Of a DNA stretch of 64,000 bases, positions 19,323 to 28,938 are shown in pieces (position 1 is the first letter of the stretch; each line of letters opens with the position of its first letter). A model generated the notes under the pieces. The model saw only the letters and a list, made by a program, of their open reading frames with translations. It made no database searches and was not told the DNA's origin. Origin of the DNA: Komagataella phaffii GS115 (taxonomy: Eukaryota > Ascomycota > Pichiomycetes > Pichiales > Pichiaceae); assembly GCF_000027005.1 (NCBI RefSeq), contig NC_012966.1:1116001-1180000 (forward strand), written 5' to 3'. The position numbers were made by a program, and so were the translations under genes.

Positions 19323-20915
19323 ATGTCCTACGTATCGGACGTCGAGTTTTATCTGAAATTGCAGAAGACGCAGTTTAAGACCCCAATTGAGGCCGTCAAG
19401 CGCAACTTCAAGGCGATTCAGAAACTCATTGAGAAGCAGTCCGCCCTTTTGTCCAGGCACTTGATCCAATTGAAGGAGCTGGAATTGAACGGCCAGCTCA
19501 GCAAGGAGATCCAAAGGGAGAGAATAGCAGTGCTAATCAACATCCAAACTCGATTTCATGACAAGCTCGTCACTAGAGTTGAAGAGCATAACGATTACGT
19601 CCAGCGATTAGAAATCAGGCTGCAAAGATTCAAGGACCTGGAAAAGATCCTTGAAAAGGGTAAAAACAGCTCGTCTGATTTTGGCGATGACTTTTTGGCA
19701 TGGACTAGAGATCAAATTAACCTTTTGATAGGCTGCTACTTGATGAAGAATTTGATCAACTTCAATGGGGACATATCTCAGAATAACCCAGGACTCGAAT
19801 TGCTGAAGCATTTGAAACTCGATAAACTCATTGATCATGATGTCATCTTGAAAGGGATATCGATTTACCAGAAGATCAGATATGAAAAAGATTTGAGTGT
19901 GTTAATTGACTGGTGCAATGAGAACAAGAAGATACTGAAATCAATGAAAACGTCCTCGACCTCGGTAGACGACTCCAATACGACTCAGAAGGACCAGTAT
20001 CGTACAAGCTTAGATTTTGAAACATTTTACCAAAACTTTATAGAACTGATCAAGGAAGACAAGATTTATGAGGCCTTGATTATTGCCAAAGAACACTTGA
20101 TGCCACAGGCTGGCCCGGAAGTACCTTCCACAAGTAATTCCGCAACAACATCATCGGCTACGTCTTACTCGGACAAAACTCCAAAGTACGACAGCACTTT
20201 TGAGAAATTCAAAAAGTCGGCTGGTTTGCTTGTTTTTGGATCATTAGATATAGATGAACTCTTTGGGTTGTCTGGTTCTAAAGTCAATAGCAGCAGAAAG
20301 GATTCCCTTACTAACTCTGCGATGTCAGTATATGACACCTTTTCAAACAGTTACAATCAAATTAATAATAACCTTAAGCCCTTCAAGGAGCTCTTAAATG
20401 ACGAAAAGTGGATTCAATTGGCAGATTTTTTCATCTACAACTATAATCACATTTATGGAATTGACCAGAGCCTAGAGCTAATAGTCATGCTAAGTGTCGG
20501 AATTACGTCTCTCAAAACTCATAGTTGCAATGGATTCAAGAATTATTCTAAACATGATTTCCAAGACCCTCAGGTTACATTTCAAGATGTATTGCATAAT
20601 ATCGAAGAATCCAATGACATAAGCAACGCCAAAAGTGAACTGAGTATCAACGATCTCAATAAATGCCCCATATGTTCGCTTGAGCTATACGAGATTGCAC
20701 AACATTTGCCATATTCTCATCAAACCAAGAGTAATATATATGAGAATCCGGTAAAGCTGCCTAATGGACACATTTACCAATTGGAGAAACTTTTGAAAAT
20801 GAACGAAGCATTTGAAAAACCAGAGATTGAAAACCTCGATGAGATGTACATCAAAGATCCTTTGACTAATGAGATGTTCAAAAGGTCAGAACTTCAAAAG
20901 ATTTTTCCTACTTAA
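19323..20915 (+). CDS. GID9: GID/CTLH E3 ligase subunit Gid9 (Fyv10/MAEA family)
   Basis: 530 residues. Fyv10/Gid9 pairs with Rmd5/Gid2 as the catalytic RING heterodimer of the GID complex, which ubiquitinates gluconeogenic enzymes after glucose addition. Visible parts are an N-terminal helical region (1-120), LisH/CTLH-like helices (about 135-280; DFETFYQNFIELIKEDKIYEALIIAKEHL), and a C-terminal divergent RING with CPICSLELYE, then ENPVKLPNGHIYQLEKL and DPLTNEMFKRSELQKIF, which match the atypical MAEA/Fyv10 finger rather than Rmd5. The gene overlaps the convergent BMT5 stop by 8 bp. Relevance to carbon switching is known for the family and not shown here. Confidence 0.85.
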   Translation: MSYVSDVEFYLKLQKTQFKTPIEAVKRNFKAIQKLIEKQSALLSRHLIQLKELELNGQLSKEIQRERIAVLINIQTRFHDKLVTRVEEHNDYVQRLEIRLQRFKDLEKILEKGKNSSSDFGDDFLAWTRDQINLLIGCYLMKNLINFNGDISQNNPGLELLKHLKLDKLIDHDVILKGISIYQKIRYEKDLSVLIDWCNENKKILKSMKTSSTSVDDSNTTQKDQYRTSLDFETFYQNFIELIKEDKIYEALIIAKEHLMPQAGPEVPSTSNSATTSSATSYSDKTPKYDSTFEKFKKSAGLLVFGSLDIDELFGLSGSKVNSSRKDSLTNSAMSVYDTFSNSYNQINNNLKPFKELLNDEKWIQLADFFIYNYNHIYGIDQSLELIVMLSVGITSLKTHSCNGFKNYSKHDFQDPQVTFQDVLHNIEESNDISNAKSELSINDLNKCPICSLELYEIAQHLPYSHQTKSNIYENPVKLPNGHIYQLEKLLKMNEAFEKPEIENLDEMYIKDPLTNEMFKRSELQKIFPT

Positions 20916-21912
20916 TTTTCCTTGGTTTTCCAATTCTCTGGTACTTTTCAAAAACGTACATGCGAGCCTTTCTATTCGTAGGAGGTCTTGTTGTCTCTTT
21001 CTTGCCACCAACCGTTGTTCTATGGTGGTATTCCGGATAAATGTCCCAATAGAAAGCACCAGATCGCTGCACTTTATAGTCAATTGAGTCTCTGGCCAAA
21101 TCTCTTACTTGCCACGATTGGTAGGGTTCCCCTTCGAAAAGTGAGACTACAACTTTGCTGTCTTTGGCTTCCGTTGCCTTTTTGGGGGAAGGTTTATGTT
21201 CGTCATCTTCATCATATTCAAAGTCATCATTGTGTTCTTGAAGTTGTGTGTAGTGGACCGGGATTGATTCTTGTGGTGGGAGTGAACGTTTGACGACTTT
21301 GTAAAAATCTTCACAAGATTGGAAAAACTTAGCCAACAGCTTTTGGTGGGCTATTGTATTTCTTTCTATATCCTTAATACCAGTACCAAGATGAGGAAAG
21401 TTGAAGACAATGTAGTTCACCATGGAAGTCCAACCTCTCAGTCGACTCATATTCTCTTTACGGCTATTGAGCTTAAAGCTACCCACAAGATCTTGGGCAT
21501 CTATGTCATGGAGAACTAGCACGTTACTATCCCGAAGGAACTTCAAGGTATCCTGAACGTTAGAGCCTGAGTACTTAGAAAGGGTATCGGCCTCGCTGTC
21601 CAAAGATGTTGCGATAAGATTCTCAGGTTTCACGTACGATTGAGCTACTAGACTTTTGGCAAAGGTAAAATCACCTTCTCCAACAAGAATAACTTTGTCA
21701 TCCTGTTTGAAAGGCTGGAATTTCTGATGTAATGGAATATCCTGTAAAGGTTTCTTCAATGGGTCGTCTTTGGAACTGGGAGAATCTCCAAGCTTGGGAC
21801 GACTGTTAGCAACTGTTTTCGGTTTGGTGACCTTGGAAGCCAGTAAATGTCTTGCGAGAGCACCTGCAAGTCCCTTCCTGTTCGGCTTTTTACTCAGATT
21901 TTTCCTAGCCAT
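20908..21912 (-). CDS. BMT5: 25S rRNA (uridine-N3)-methyltransferase
   Basis: 334 residues with the DUF2431 Rossmann methyltransferase domain: VILVGEGDFTFAKSL (S-adenosylmethionine motif I, about 59-73), ATSLDSEADTLSKY and VNYIVFNFPHLGTG. Yeast Bmt5 makes m3U2634 in 25S rRNA in the nucleolus. The N-terminus is basic and lysine-rich (KKPNRKGLAGALARHLL), suited to nucleolar/RNA binding. The C-terminus KYQRIGKPRKIK is also basic. The ORF converges with GID9, and the stop codons overlap. It starts divergently from the Zn2Cys6 gene 284 bp away. Confidence 0.88.
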   Translation of the reverse strand: MARKNLSKKPNRKGLAGALARHLLASKVTKPKTVANSRPKLGDSPSSKDDPLKKPLQDIPLHQKFQPFKQDDKVILVGEGDFTFAKSLVAQSYVKPENLIATSLDSEADTLSKYSGSNVQDTLKFLRDSNVLVLHDIDAQDLVGSFKLNSRKENMSRLRGWTSMVNYIVFNFPHLGTGIKDIERNTIAHQKLLAKFFQSCEDFYKVVKRSLPPQESIPVHYTQLQEHNDDFEYDEDDEHKPSPKKATEAKDSKVVVSLFEGEPYQSWQVRDLARDSIDYKVQRSGAFYWDIYPEYHHRTTVGGKKETTRPPTNRKARMYVFEKYQRIGKPRKIK

Positions 21913-22196
21913 GCTTCTCTTGCGAGGTATCTCTAAAGAAATTTTTCCTCCAAGAAAAGTTTCGCTGTATTGTCAAAATTAGTAATGCAGGAGAAAAATT
22001 GTTCCAGAACGGAACAATGCAAATTCAAAACTGCTTAAAGTAGTGTGCATTGCAATAACAATGTTCCGCGATGTCTCCGTCTTTTTGGTGATAAAGTTTG
22101 TTGTCGCTCTTATGATCAGTGATCGGCTTTAACTCTGTTTTATCATATCCATCTTTCTAGTTAAGAGTACTTCGCTGGTTTTGTCAAGAAGTCACC

Positions 22197-24719
22197 ATGG
22201 GAAGGGTTGATGGGTCGAAACGGATCCGGCGCTCCTACAACTGCGGACCGTGCAAAAGACAAAAGATAAAGTGTGACACGAACTTGCCCTGTAGTAACTG
22301 TGTGAAATACAAAAGAGTCGCCAAATGTTACCAAGAGCCGCCTAACCCGCCAACAGAAAAGGAGGTCCTATTGAAACTTAGGAAGAAACGGCGCCTAGAG
22401 TCGAAAGATACCGTTCTGTTGCCAGAGGTACCCTCGATAGGGTATCCCAAAATTGAGCCCGAGGTACAGCAAGCTTCCGGCAGTATCAATAATACCCCTA
22501 TTATTCCAGATCAGGTCCCTGTTGTGCATAGCATGCCCCTATCTATGCGGCTAGCACAGCAGATTCCTGTAATTCAGACACCTGTCGAAATGTTGGTTTC
22601 TGATCGGCAACCAAGTAGCAGTTTATCGTCGCGTTCTGAAAACTGCAGTGGTGGTCCACTCATTCCTCCTCAGCTCTCTTATTCAGATAGCCAGGCATCT
22701 GATAGACTTCCGCAAGCAATGTCAAGTTTCCAGTCAGACGATATATTGGTGGGTTCCACGCTTACGGAGATTGATTCTCGAAACATCAATACCACCATCC
22801 AGTTGTTAAAGAACTTGTCGAGAAAGGGTCTTCCCAGCCCTGACGCCATACGTTGGGCCTTTGATATCTTTTTCAACAATGTCAACTTTATATATGGTGG
22901 CATTTCGAAGGCTGTAGTAGAAAAAAAGTTGGCAGTGTTCCTCCAGACTTACGAAGACGACTCGTTAGTCGATCAGCTGGACTTCGATTTCATATCTTTC
23001 GTTTATTCGGTTCTATGTGTTTCATTAATGGTTGGTCATGGCACAGAAGGATCAGCTCCTGTGATCAACCGGTTACAAGACAGGTACAATATGTCCCGAC
23101 TTGCCCTCGTTGACAACTTTTTCATAAAGTCACGAACTGGTTTGTTTCTTCTGAACCTTTTGAAAACAACACTGGTCGTTGACAAGGTTCAAACCCTTCT
23201 CACTCTAATGCACACGTCTATGGTCAGTAAAGTCTTCTTTTTGATGGCGAGCCCTCGAAGGGATGATTACTTTGAACAATTGTTGAATAATGTATCTTTG
23301 ATCCTGTTGAGACAGTTGGGCAATAAAGCAACCTACAACGAGGAAAATCTACCAGGAATTGGGTTTGATCTAGTACTTCAAGAAAAAATGAAGTGCTGGT
23401 GGTGGACTTGTCAGGACGATACGGAGAACGCTTTGTTATTTTTCAGGAAACCTTTGTTGCGTAGTTTTGATAGTCAGGTACCCTTCCCACTGAATATCGA
23501 TTTGGACGACAGTAAAGTTACTTCTTACGATAATATCTACGCCTATAATAATGTGGGGTACCATTTCATTAAAGTCAAGTCACTAAAGATTCTCAACAAG
23601 CTATTTTATGTGAAAAGTATAATCGACAGCTGCCAACAAAAACATTCGTCATGCGACTGCTTCCGCAGTCTTTCATTGTTGAGAACAATGGTTCGAATAG
23701 ATTTGGAGTTGAGAGAGCAAAGTAAGATCCCTAGCATATTCTTACTAGACGACAGCGACCCAGAGGTTTTGAAACTGGATGAGAAGCGACAAATACAAAG
23801 AGCCTTCCAACGATTTTTAATTGTGCAACATCTTTGCCTGTACCGTTTCAAACTATATCAATACAGTTGCAGATTCAATAATGGTTTGATGAATACTATT
23901 TGCAAAATACTGATTCTTCAACTATTATGGATGTTGGAGTATCAAATTGACCATTATCCCTTTTCACCAAAAACAGCGGTGTACTACAGGCTGGCTGTTC
24001 CTCGCATGGTGTTTAATGTCCTGACTGGGTTTTCGTTTATCGGTATTACCGGAGCCACCTTGACTGTAAGGGAACGATACTGGACTAAGAGAGTAATGCG
24101 AAAGGCAACAGCGTTTCTGGCGAACCTAATCAATGACGGTTACGAGTTTACTACTCCTAAAGCCAGTCTTATTTTGCTAGAGCGAGTCAACGCTTACTTA
24201 AAGGGCCAGGGACCTAATTATGACATCGATTTTGACGAGCAGGAGGCGTTCATTAAAGAAATGGAGGAGTTGAGGACCTCTGGTGGATATGAGAACAGAT
24301 ACTCATATTCAGGAACCGATGAAACACCCAGAGATCCGGGTTGCCTGTTTCTTCCCATTGCTTTAAATAAATGGCACTTTGATGTGCTAGACTGCCTGAG
24401 GATATACGGTACTCAGGAAGATCTGGAATCTAAATTATTAAGTGTTCAGCAATTGGTGTTACAATGTTGCATGAAGCACAGTGGCATGACTCCAGACATG
24501 GTCTTTGCAACGGAAGTAGCTCAGAAGCCGACCTTCGAAGACGACATAGTTTGTGATGATATTGACGCTTATGCCCAGGGGGGTGATTGTCTAGATTATT
24601 GTTACACGCCAAGCAATTACTCCAGAACTTTAGAAATTCATGGCAAGATTGCTACCTTACAACGAGAGCTGGGGCTATGCTATAATATTCTCGGAATTTT
24701 GGACCGTTTTTCCGATTAA
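22197..24719 (+). CDS. Zn2Cys6 fungal transcription factor
   Basis: 840 residues. The DNA-binding binuclear zinc cluster is at the N-terminus with C16, C19, C26, C32, C35 and C44 (CX2CX6CX5CX2CX8C), preceded by a basic RIRRSYN segment. A long regulatory region follows, including LLRTMVRIDLELREQ and hydrophobic helices around 570-620 typical of the fungal_trans middle homology region. It probably acts as a nuclear regulator of a metabolic or stress regulon. I cannot assign an orthologue. It is not adjacent to the sugar-acid genes, so linking it to them would be speculative. Confidence 0.85.
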   Translation: MGRVDGSKRIRRSYNCGPCKRQKIKCDTNLPCSNCVKYKRVAKCYQEPPNPPTEKEVLLKLRKKRRLESKDTVLLPEVPSIGYPKIEPEVQQASGSINNTPIIPDQVPVVHSMPLSMRLAQQIPVIQTPVEMLVSDRQPSSSLSSRSENCSGGPLIPPQLSYSDSQASDRLPQAMSSFQSDDILVGSTLTEIDSRNINTTIQLLKNLSRKGLPSPDAIRWAFDIFFNNVNFIYGGISKAVVEKKLAVFLQTYEDDSLVDQLDFDFISFVYSVLCVSLMVGHGTEGSAPVINRLQDRYNMSRLALVDNFFIKSRTGLFLLNLLKTTLVVDKVQTLLTLMHTSMVSKVFFLMASPRRDDYFEQLLNNVSLILLRQLGNKATYNEENLPGIGFDLVLQEKMKCWWWTCQDDTENALLFFRKPLLRSFDSQVPFPLNIDLDDSKVTSYDNIYAYNNVGYHFIKVKSLKILNKLFYVKSIIDSCQQKHSSCDCFRSLSLLRTMVRIDLELREQSKIPSIFLLDDSDPEVLKLDEKRQIQRAFQRFLIVQHLCLYRFKLYQYSCRFNNGLMNTICKILILQLLWMLEYQIDHYPFSPKTAVYYRLAVPRMVFNVLTGFSFIGITGATLTVRERYWTKRVMRKATAFLANLINDGYEFTTPKASLILLERVNAYLKGQGPNYDIDFDEQEAFIKEMEELRTSGGYENRYSYSGTDETPRDPGCLFLPIALNKWHFDVLDCLRIYGTQEDLESKLLSVQQLVLQCCMKHSGMTPDMVFATEVAQKPTFEDDIVCDDIDAYAQGGDCLDYCYTPSNYSRTLEIHGKIATLQRELGLCYNILGILDRFSD

Positions 24720-24992
24720 GGTTTTTAGCTCCATTGCGCCAACCCCCGCTCTCCAGACTCCTTCGTTATCCAGCATTCAGCATGGACAGGTTCAAAAAAT
24801 AAAATTTCTTGATATGGGTCCACTTCAAACATGCGCCTACCTGTAGGAAAAAAAAAGAGAACATAAATATGCCGCGAACAGAAAACGTAATGTACTGTTC
24901 TATATATAAACTGTTCAGATCAATCATAAATTCTCAGTTTCAAACTTTCCGCTCAGCCAGATTTTATTCGTAAAGAACGCATCATTGGCTCT

Positions 24993-26792
24993 ATGTTGAA
25001 GGATCAGTTCTTGTTATGGGTTGCTTTGATAGCGAGCGTACCGGTTTCCGGCGTGATGGCAGCTCCTAGCGAGTCCGGGCATAACACGGTTGAAAAACGA
25101 GATGCCAAAAACGTTGTTGGCGTTCAACAGTTGGACTTCAGCGTTCTGAGGGGTGATTCCTTCGAAAGTGCCTCTTCAGAGAACGTGCCTCGGCTTGTGA
25201 GGAGAGATGACACGCTAGAAGCTGAGCTAATCAACCAGCAATCATTCTACTTGTCACGACTGAAAGTTGGATCACATCAAGCGGATATTGGAATCCTAGT
25301 GGACACAGGATCCTCTGATTTATGGGTAATGGACTCGGTAAACCCATACTGCAGTAGCCGTTCCCGCGTGAAGAGAGATATACACGATGAGAAGATCGCC
25401 GAATGGGATCCCATCAATCTCAAGAAAAATGAAACTTCTCAGAATAAAAATTTTTGGGATTGGCTCGTTGGAACTAGCACTAGTTCTCCTTCCACCGCCA
25501 CGGCAACTGGTAGTGGTAGTGGTAGTGGTAGTGGTAGTGGTAGTGGTAGTGCTGCCACAGCCGTATCGGTAAGTTCTGCACAGGCAACATTGGATTGCTC
25601 TACGTATGGAACGTTTGATCACGCTGATTCCTCGACGTTCCATGACAATAATACAGACTTTTTCATCTCATACGCTGATACCACTTTTGCTTCAGGAATC
25701 TGGGGTTATGACGACGTCATTATCGACGGCATAGAGGTGAAAGAACTTTCCTTCGCCGTTGCAGACATGACCAATTCCTCTATTGGTGTGTTAGGTATTG
25801 GACTGAAAGGCCTAGAATCCACATATGCTAGTGCATCTTCGGTCAGTGAAATGTATCAGTATGACAATTTGCCAGCCAAGATGGTCACCGATGGGTTGAT
25901 CAACAAAAATGCATACTCCTTGTACTTGAACTCCAAGGACGCCTCAAGTGGTTCCATCCTCTTTGGAGGTGTGGATCATGAAAAATATTCGGGACAATTG
26001 TTGACAGTTCCAGTCATCAACACACTCGCTTCCAGTGGTTACAGAGAGGCAATTCGTTTACAAATTACTTTAAATGGAATAGATGTGAAAAAGGGTTCTG
26101 ACCAGGGAACTCTTTTACAAGGGAGATTTGCTGCATTATTGGACTCTGGAGCTACGCTAACGTATGCTCCTTCTTCTGTTTTAAATTCAATTGGCCGGAA
26201 CCTGGGCGGCTCCTATGATTCGTCAAGACAAGCTTATACCATTCGTTGTGTTTCTGCATCAGATACCACTTCTCTGGTATTCAATTTTGGGGGTGCTACA
26301 GTGGAAGTTTCCCTGTACGATCTACAGATTGCAACATATTACACCGGGGGAAGTGCCACGCAATGTCTTATTGGAATATTCAGCTCTGGAAGTGATGAGT
26401 TTGTGCTCGGTGATACCTTCTTGAGGTCAGCCTACGTGGTTTACGATCTTGATGGGCTTGAAGTGTCGCTTGCCCAAGCCAACTTCAACGAAACCGATTC
26501 TGATGTTGAGGCTATTACCTCCAGTGTACCTTCCGCTACTCGTGCATCCGGATACAGTTCTACATGGTCTGGTTCTGCCAGCGGTACAGTTTACACTTCG
26601 GTTCAGATGGAATCCGGTGCTGCTTCCAGCTCCAACTCTTCTGGATCGAATATGGGTTCCTCTTCCTCATCGTCCTCTTCATCGTCCTCGACTTCCAGTG
26701 GAGACGAAGAAGGAGGGAGCTCCGCCAACAGGGTCCCCTTCAGCTACCTTTCTCTCTGTTTGGTAGTTATTCTCGGCGTGTGTATAGTATAG
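24993..26792 (+). CDS. YPS1: Yapsin-type GPI-anchored aspartic protease
   Basis: 599 residues, cell-surface aspartyl protease cleaving at basic sites. A signal peptide (1-23) is followed by a propeptide ending at a KR (35-36) or RR (70-71) site. Catalytic aspartates are D104 in DTGSSDLWV and D384 in DSGATLTY. An inserted loop (about 120-195) with KR at 127-128 and a (GS)7 tract resembles the processed yapsin loop separating alpha and beta chains. The C-terminal third is Ser-rich and ends in a hydrophobic stretch (YLSLCLVVILGVCIV), as expected for GPI attachment near SSANR. A TATATATAAA box at 24901-24910 lies upstream. Which yapsin paralogue it is remains uncertain. Confidence 0.88.
   Translation: MLKDQFLLWVALIASVPVSGVMAAPSESGHNTVEKRDAKNVVGVQQLDFSVLRGDSFESASSENVPRLVRRDDTLEAELINQQSFYLSRLKVGSHQADIGILVDTGSSDLWVMDSVNPYCSSRSRVKRDIHDEKIAEWDPINLKKNETSQNKNFWDWLVGTSTSSPSTATATGSGSGSGSGSGSGSAATAVSVSSAQATLDCSTYGTFDHADSSTFHDNNTDFFISYADTTFASGIWGYDDVIIDGIEVKELSFAVADMTNSSIGVLGIGLKGLESTYASASSVSEMYQYDNLPAKMVTDGLINKNAYSLYLNSKDASSGSILFGGVDHEKYSGQLLTVPVINTLASSGYREAIRLQITLNGIDVKKGSDQGTLLQGRFAALLDSGATLTYAPSSVLNSIGRNLGGSYDSSRQAYTIRCVSASDTTSLVFNFGGATVEVSLYDLQIATYYTGGSATQCLIGIFSSGSDEFVLGDTFLRSAYVVYDLDGLEVSLAQANFNETDSDVEAITSSVPSATRASGYSSTWSGSASGTVYTSVQMESGAASSSNSSGSNMGSSSSSSSSSSSTSSGDEEGGSSANRVPFSYLSLCLVVILGVCIV
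25509..25550 (+). repeat. Hexanucleotide microsatellite (GGTAGT)7 inside the yapsin gene
   Basis: Seven exact GGTAGT copies code for (GS)7, residues 173-186. The unit is a multiple of three, so length changes would keep the frame. Confidence 0.95.
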
Positions 26793-27134
26793 TATAAAAG
26801 GGCCTACATTGGATAGGCTTCAACATTCCTCAATAAACAAACATCCAACATCGCGCATTCCGCATTTCGCATTTCACATTTCGCGCCTGCCTTCCTTTAG
26901 GTTCTTTGAATCATCATCAATCGTCGCCGTCTACATCAGAGCAGGACTTATCTTTGCCTTCCCCAAAAATTGCCACTCCGTCAAATAGATTCTTTTGAAT
27001 CCTTGACTATTTTTGCCTAAATAGGTTTTTGTTAGTTTTTCTTCAAAGCCCAAAAGAAACTCTATTTAGATTCATCCAGAAACAATCTTTTTCTCACCCC
27101 ATTTCGAAGTGCCGTGGAGCACAGACATAAAAAG
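26793..27134. promoter_or_regulatory. Intergenic and leader of the SAN1-like gene, with a heptamer repeat
   Basis: 342 bp. Four tandem heptamers (GCATTCC, GCATTTC, GCATTTC, ACATTTC) occupy 26855-26882. GTATAGTATAAAAGGG at 26780-26795 straddles the yapsin stop codon and contains TATAAAAG. Nothing else was recognised. Confidence 0.5.
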
Positions 27135-28904
27135 ATGACTACCGTTCAACCTACAGGGCCAGACAGGCTCACCCTGCCGCATATTCTACTGGAATTCAAC
27201 GATGGCTCCTCGCAGCATGCAGTGATCGAGCTAAGCATGAACGAGGGGATTAATATATCCACCCATGAGTGGAATCCATCCACTAATGAGCAATCGCCAC
27301 GGGAAGAGAGAGCACCACCCCAACAATCCAATCCATCGCATCATCCAGAATCATCGAACATAGCTACTCAAAGTCCCGCTCAGGAAACCGAGACTCAGCC
27401 CGGCATTCCAGGACTAGATAGGCCTGCCTTTGATACCTCGGCAACGGGGTCGTCAGAACAGGTTGACCCAGTACAGGGAAGGATCCTGGATGATATTATA
27501 GGCCAATCATTAAGGACTTCCGAAGAAGACGATACCGAATCCCGCCAGAGACCACGAGACCAGAAGAACATTATGATCACCGTGAATTACTTGTACGCAG
27601 ACGACACAAATTCCAGAAGTGCTAATACAAACAACCAGACGCCCAATAACACTTCTAGAACTTCCGACAGTGAACGTGTGGGCTCCTTATCGTTGCACGT
27701 TCCGGATCTACCAGATAATGCCGACGATTACTATATCGATGTACTCATTAAACTAACCACAAGCATTGCCCTCAGCGTCATCACGTCCATGATCAAGAAA
27801 CGATTAGGGCTTAGCAGGGAAAAATTTGACGAACTCGAAACGCCTTCCTTAGATACCGTGCATGATATTACCTGTCCCATCTGCTACGATGAATTTGTCG
27901 CAGCGCCTACCAAGCCCCAACCGACAGATACTAATCAACGGAAAAGAAAAAGAGAAGATGACGATCATGATGACACTGATAGTAACAAGTTACGCAAGAA
28001 TTCCGAAACCAAGAAAACTAATCTCTCCACTAAAGTTCCTCCCAGAAAGGAGTACACGCATTGTCCTGTAAAAGTACCTTGTGGCCATATCTTTGGTCAA
28101 ACCTGTTTATACGAATGGCTCAAAGAAAACAATACTTGTCCTCTTTGTCGAACAAAGGCAAGCAATGTAGGACATGGCTCAGTGATGCAAGATATCACTT
28201 TGAGGTTACCAAATTTGGCTTCAATTGTATATGAGAACAGAGACTTCATCCGATCTATGCGAAACTCGGGACTTGCATTTACTCCTGTTGATTATGGCTC
28301 TCCAAGAGCTACAACTGCCACAGCTGCAGTTGCAGCGGCAGCAACCACCGGTGCAACCAATTCTACTCCCAACACTAGCGTTCAAAATAGACCGTTGCGA
28401 ATGATACCTCTATTTCCAGGGAGACCGGATCTTGGCCTAGCTAGAGGTGTTACTGTGCCGGATGTGATTCGACGTATAATTGACTCACTCACAGACAGGA
28501 TTCCTCGAAGAAATGTGCGTCCAACCCCCGCAGCACCAACAGCAACGTCATCACCTGTTACAGGTTCCAATACAAGTGGCTCCCAGCACCAACGTTCATT
28601 CTCTGCGGTGAGAGCTCCTTGGAACCCTGTCAGTGCTATGATGCTTAATGAAGTTCTCCAAAGCAGATGGGACTCAGGATCCCCAAATAGTAATTTATTC
28701 CCAGCTGGAGTTGCCAGCAGACGAACCAGGGATGGAGTAGTTACTGAGGAAACTATACCGCAACATGCTGCTGGTCCAGTTCCAGAATCAATATCTCAGG
28801 GTGAAACCACAACCAATCATGAACAAGCATCGTCTCACTCTGAAACACCAACTCATGCTCAAACCCAAGATCAAGATACCCACAATAATGAACCTGAGGC
28901 CTAA
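27135..28904 (+). CDS. SAN1: SAN1-like nuclear protein-quality-control RING E3 ligase
   Basis: The frame opens at a GTG (27114); the first ATG is 27135 (MTTVQPTGPD), giving 589 residues. One RING lies in the middle: C247 and C250 (ITCPICYDE), then a roughly 65-residue acidic/basic insert with KRKRE (possible NLS), then C316-G-H318, C324, C335 and C338 (CGHIFGQTCLYEWL, CPLC). Long Ser/Thr/Asn/Gln-rich disordered arms flank it. This layout (disordered arms that bind misfolded clients around a split RING) is characteristic of yeast San1 (610 aa), which ubiquitinates aberrant nuclear proteins. Orthology is inferred from architecture. Confidence 0.78.
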   Translation: MTTVQPTGPDRLTLPHILLEFNDGSSQHAVIELSMNEGINISTHEWNPSTNEQSPREERAPPQQSNPSHHPESSNIATQSPAQETETQPGIPGLDRPAFDTSATGSSEQVDPVQGRILDDIIGQSLRTSEEDDTESRQRPRDQKNIMITVNYLYADDTNSRSANTNNQTPNNTSRTSDSERVGSLSLHVPDLPDNADDYYIDVLIKLTTSIALSVITSMIKKRLGLSREKFDELETPSLDTVHDITCPICYDEFVAAPTKPQPTDTNQRKRKREDDDHDDTDSNKLRKNSETKKTNLSTKVPPRKEYTHCPVKVPCGHIFGQTCLYEWLKENNTCPLCRTKASNVGHGSVMQDITLRLPNLASIVYENRDFIRSMRNSGLAFTPVDYGSPRATTATAAVAAAATTGATNSTPNTSVQNRPLRMIPLFPGRPDLGLARGVTVPDVIRRIIDSLTDRIPRRNVRPTPAAPTATSSPVTGSNTSGSQHQRSFSAVRAPWNPVSAMMLNEVLQSRWDSGSPNSNLFPAGVASRRTRDGVVTEETIPQHAAGPVPESISQGETTTNHEQASSHSETPTHAQTQDQDTHNNEPEA

Positions 28905-28938
28905 TTTTGAGGAAATTCGTATAATTGTATATCTCAGT

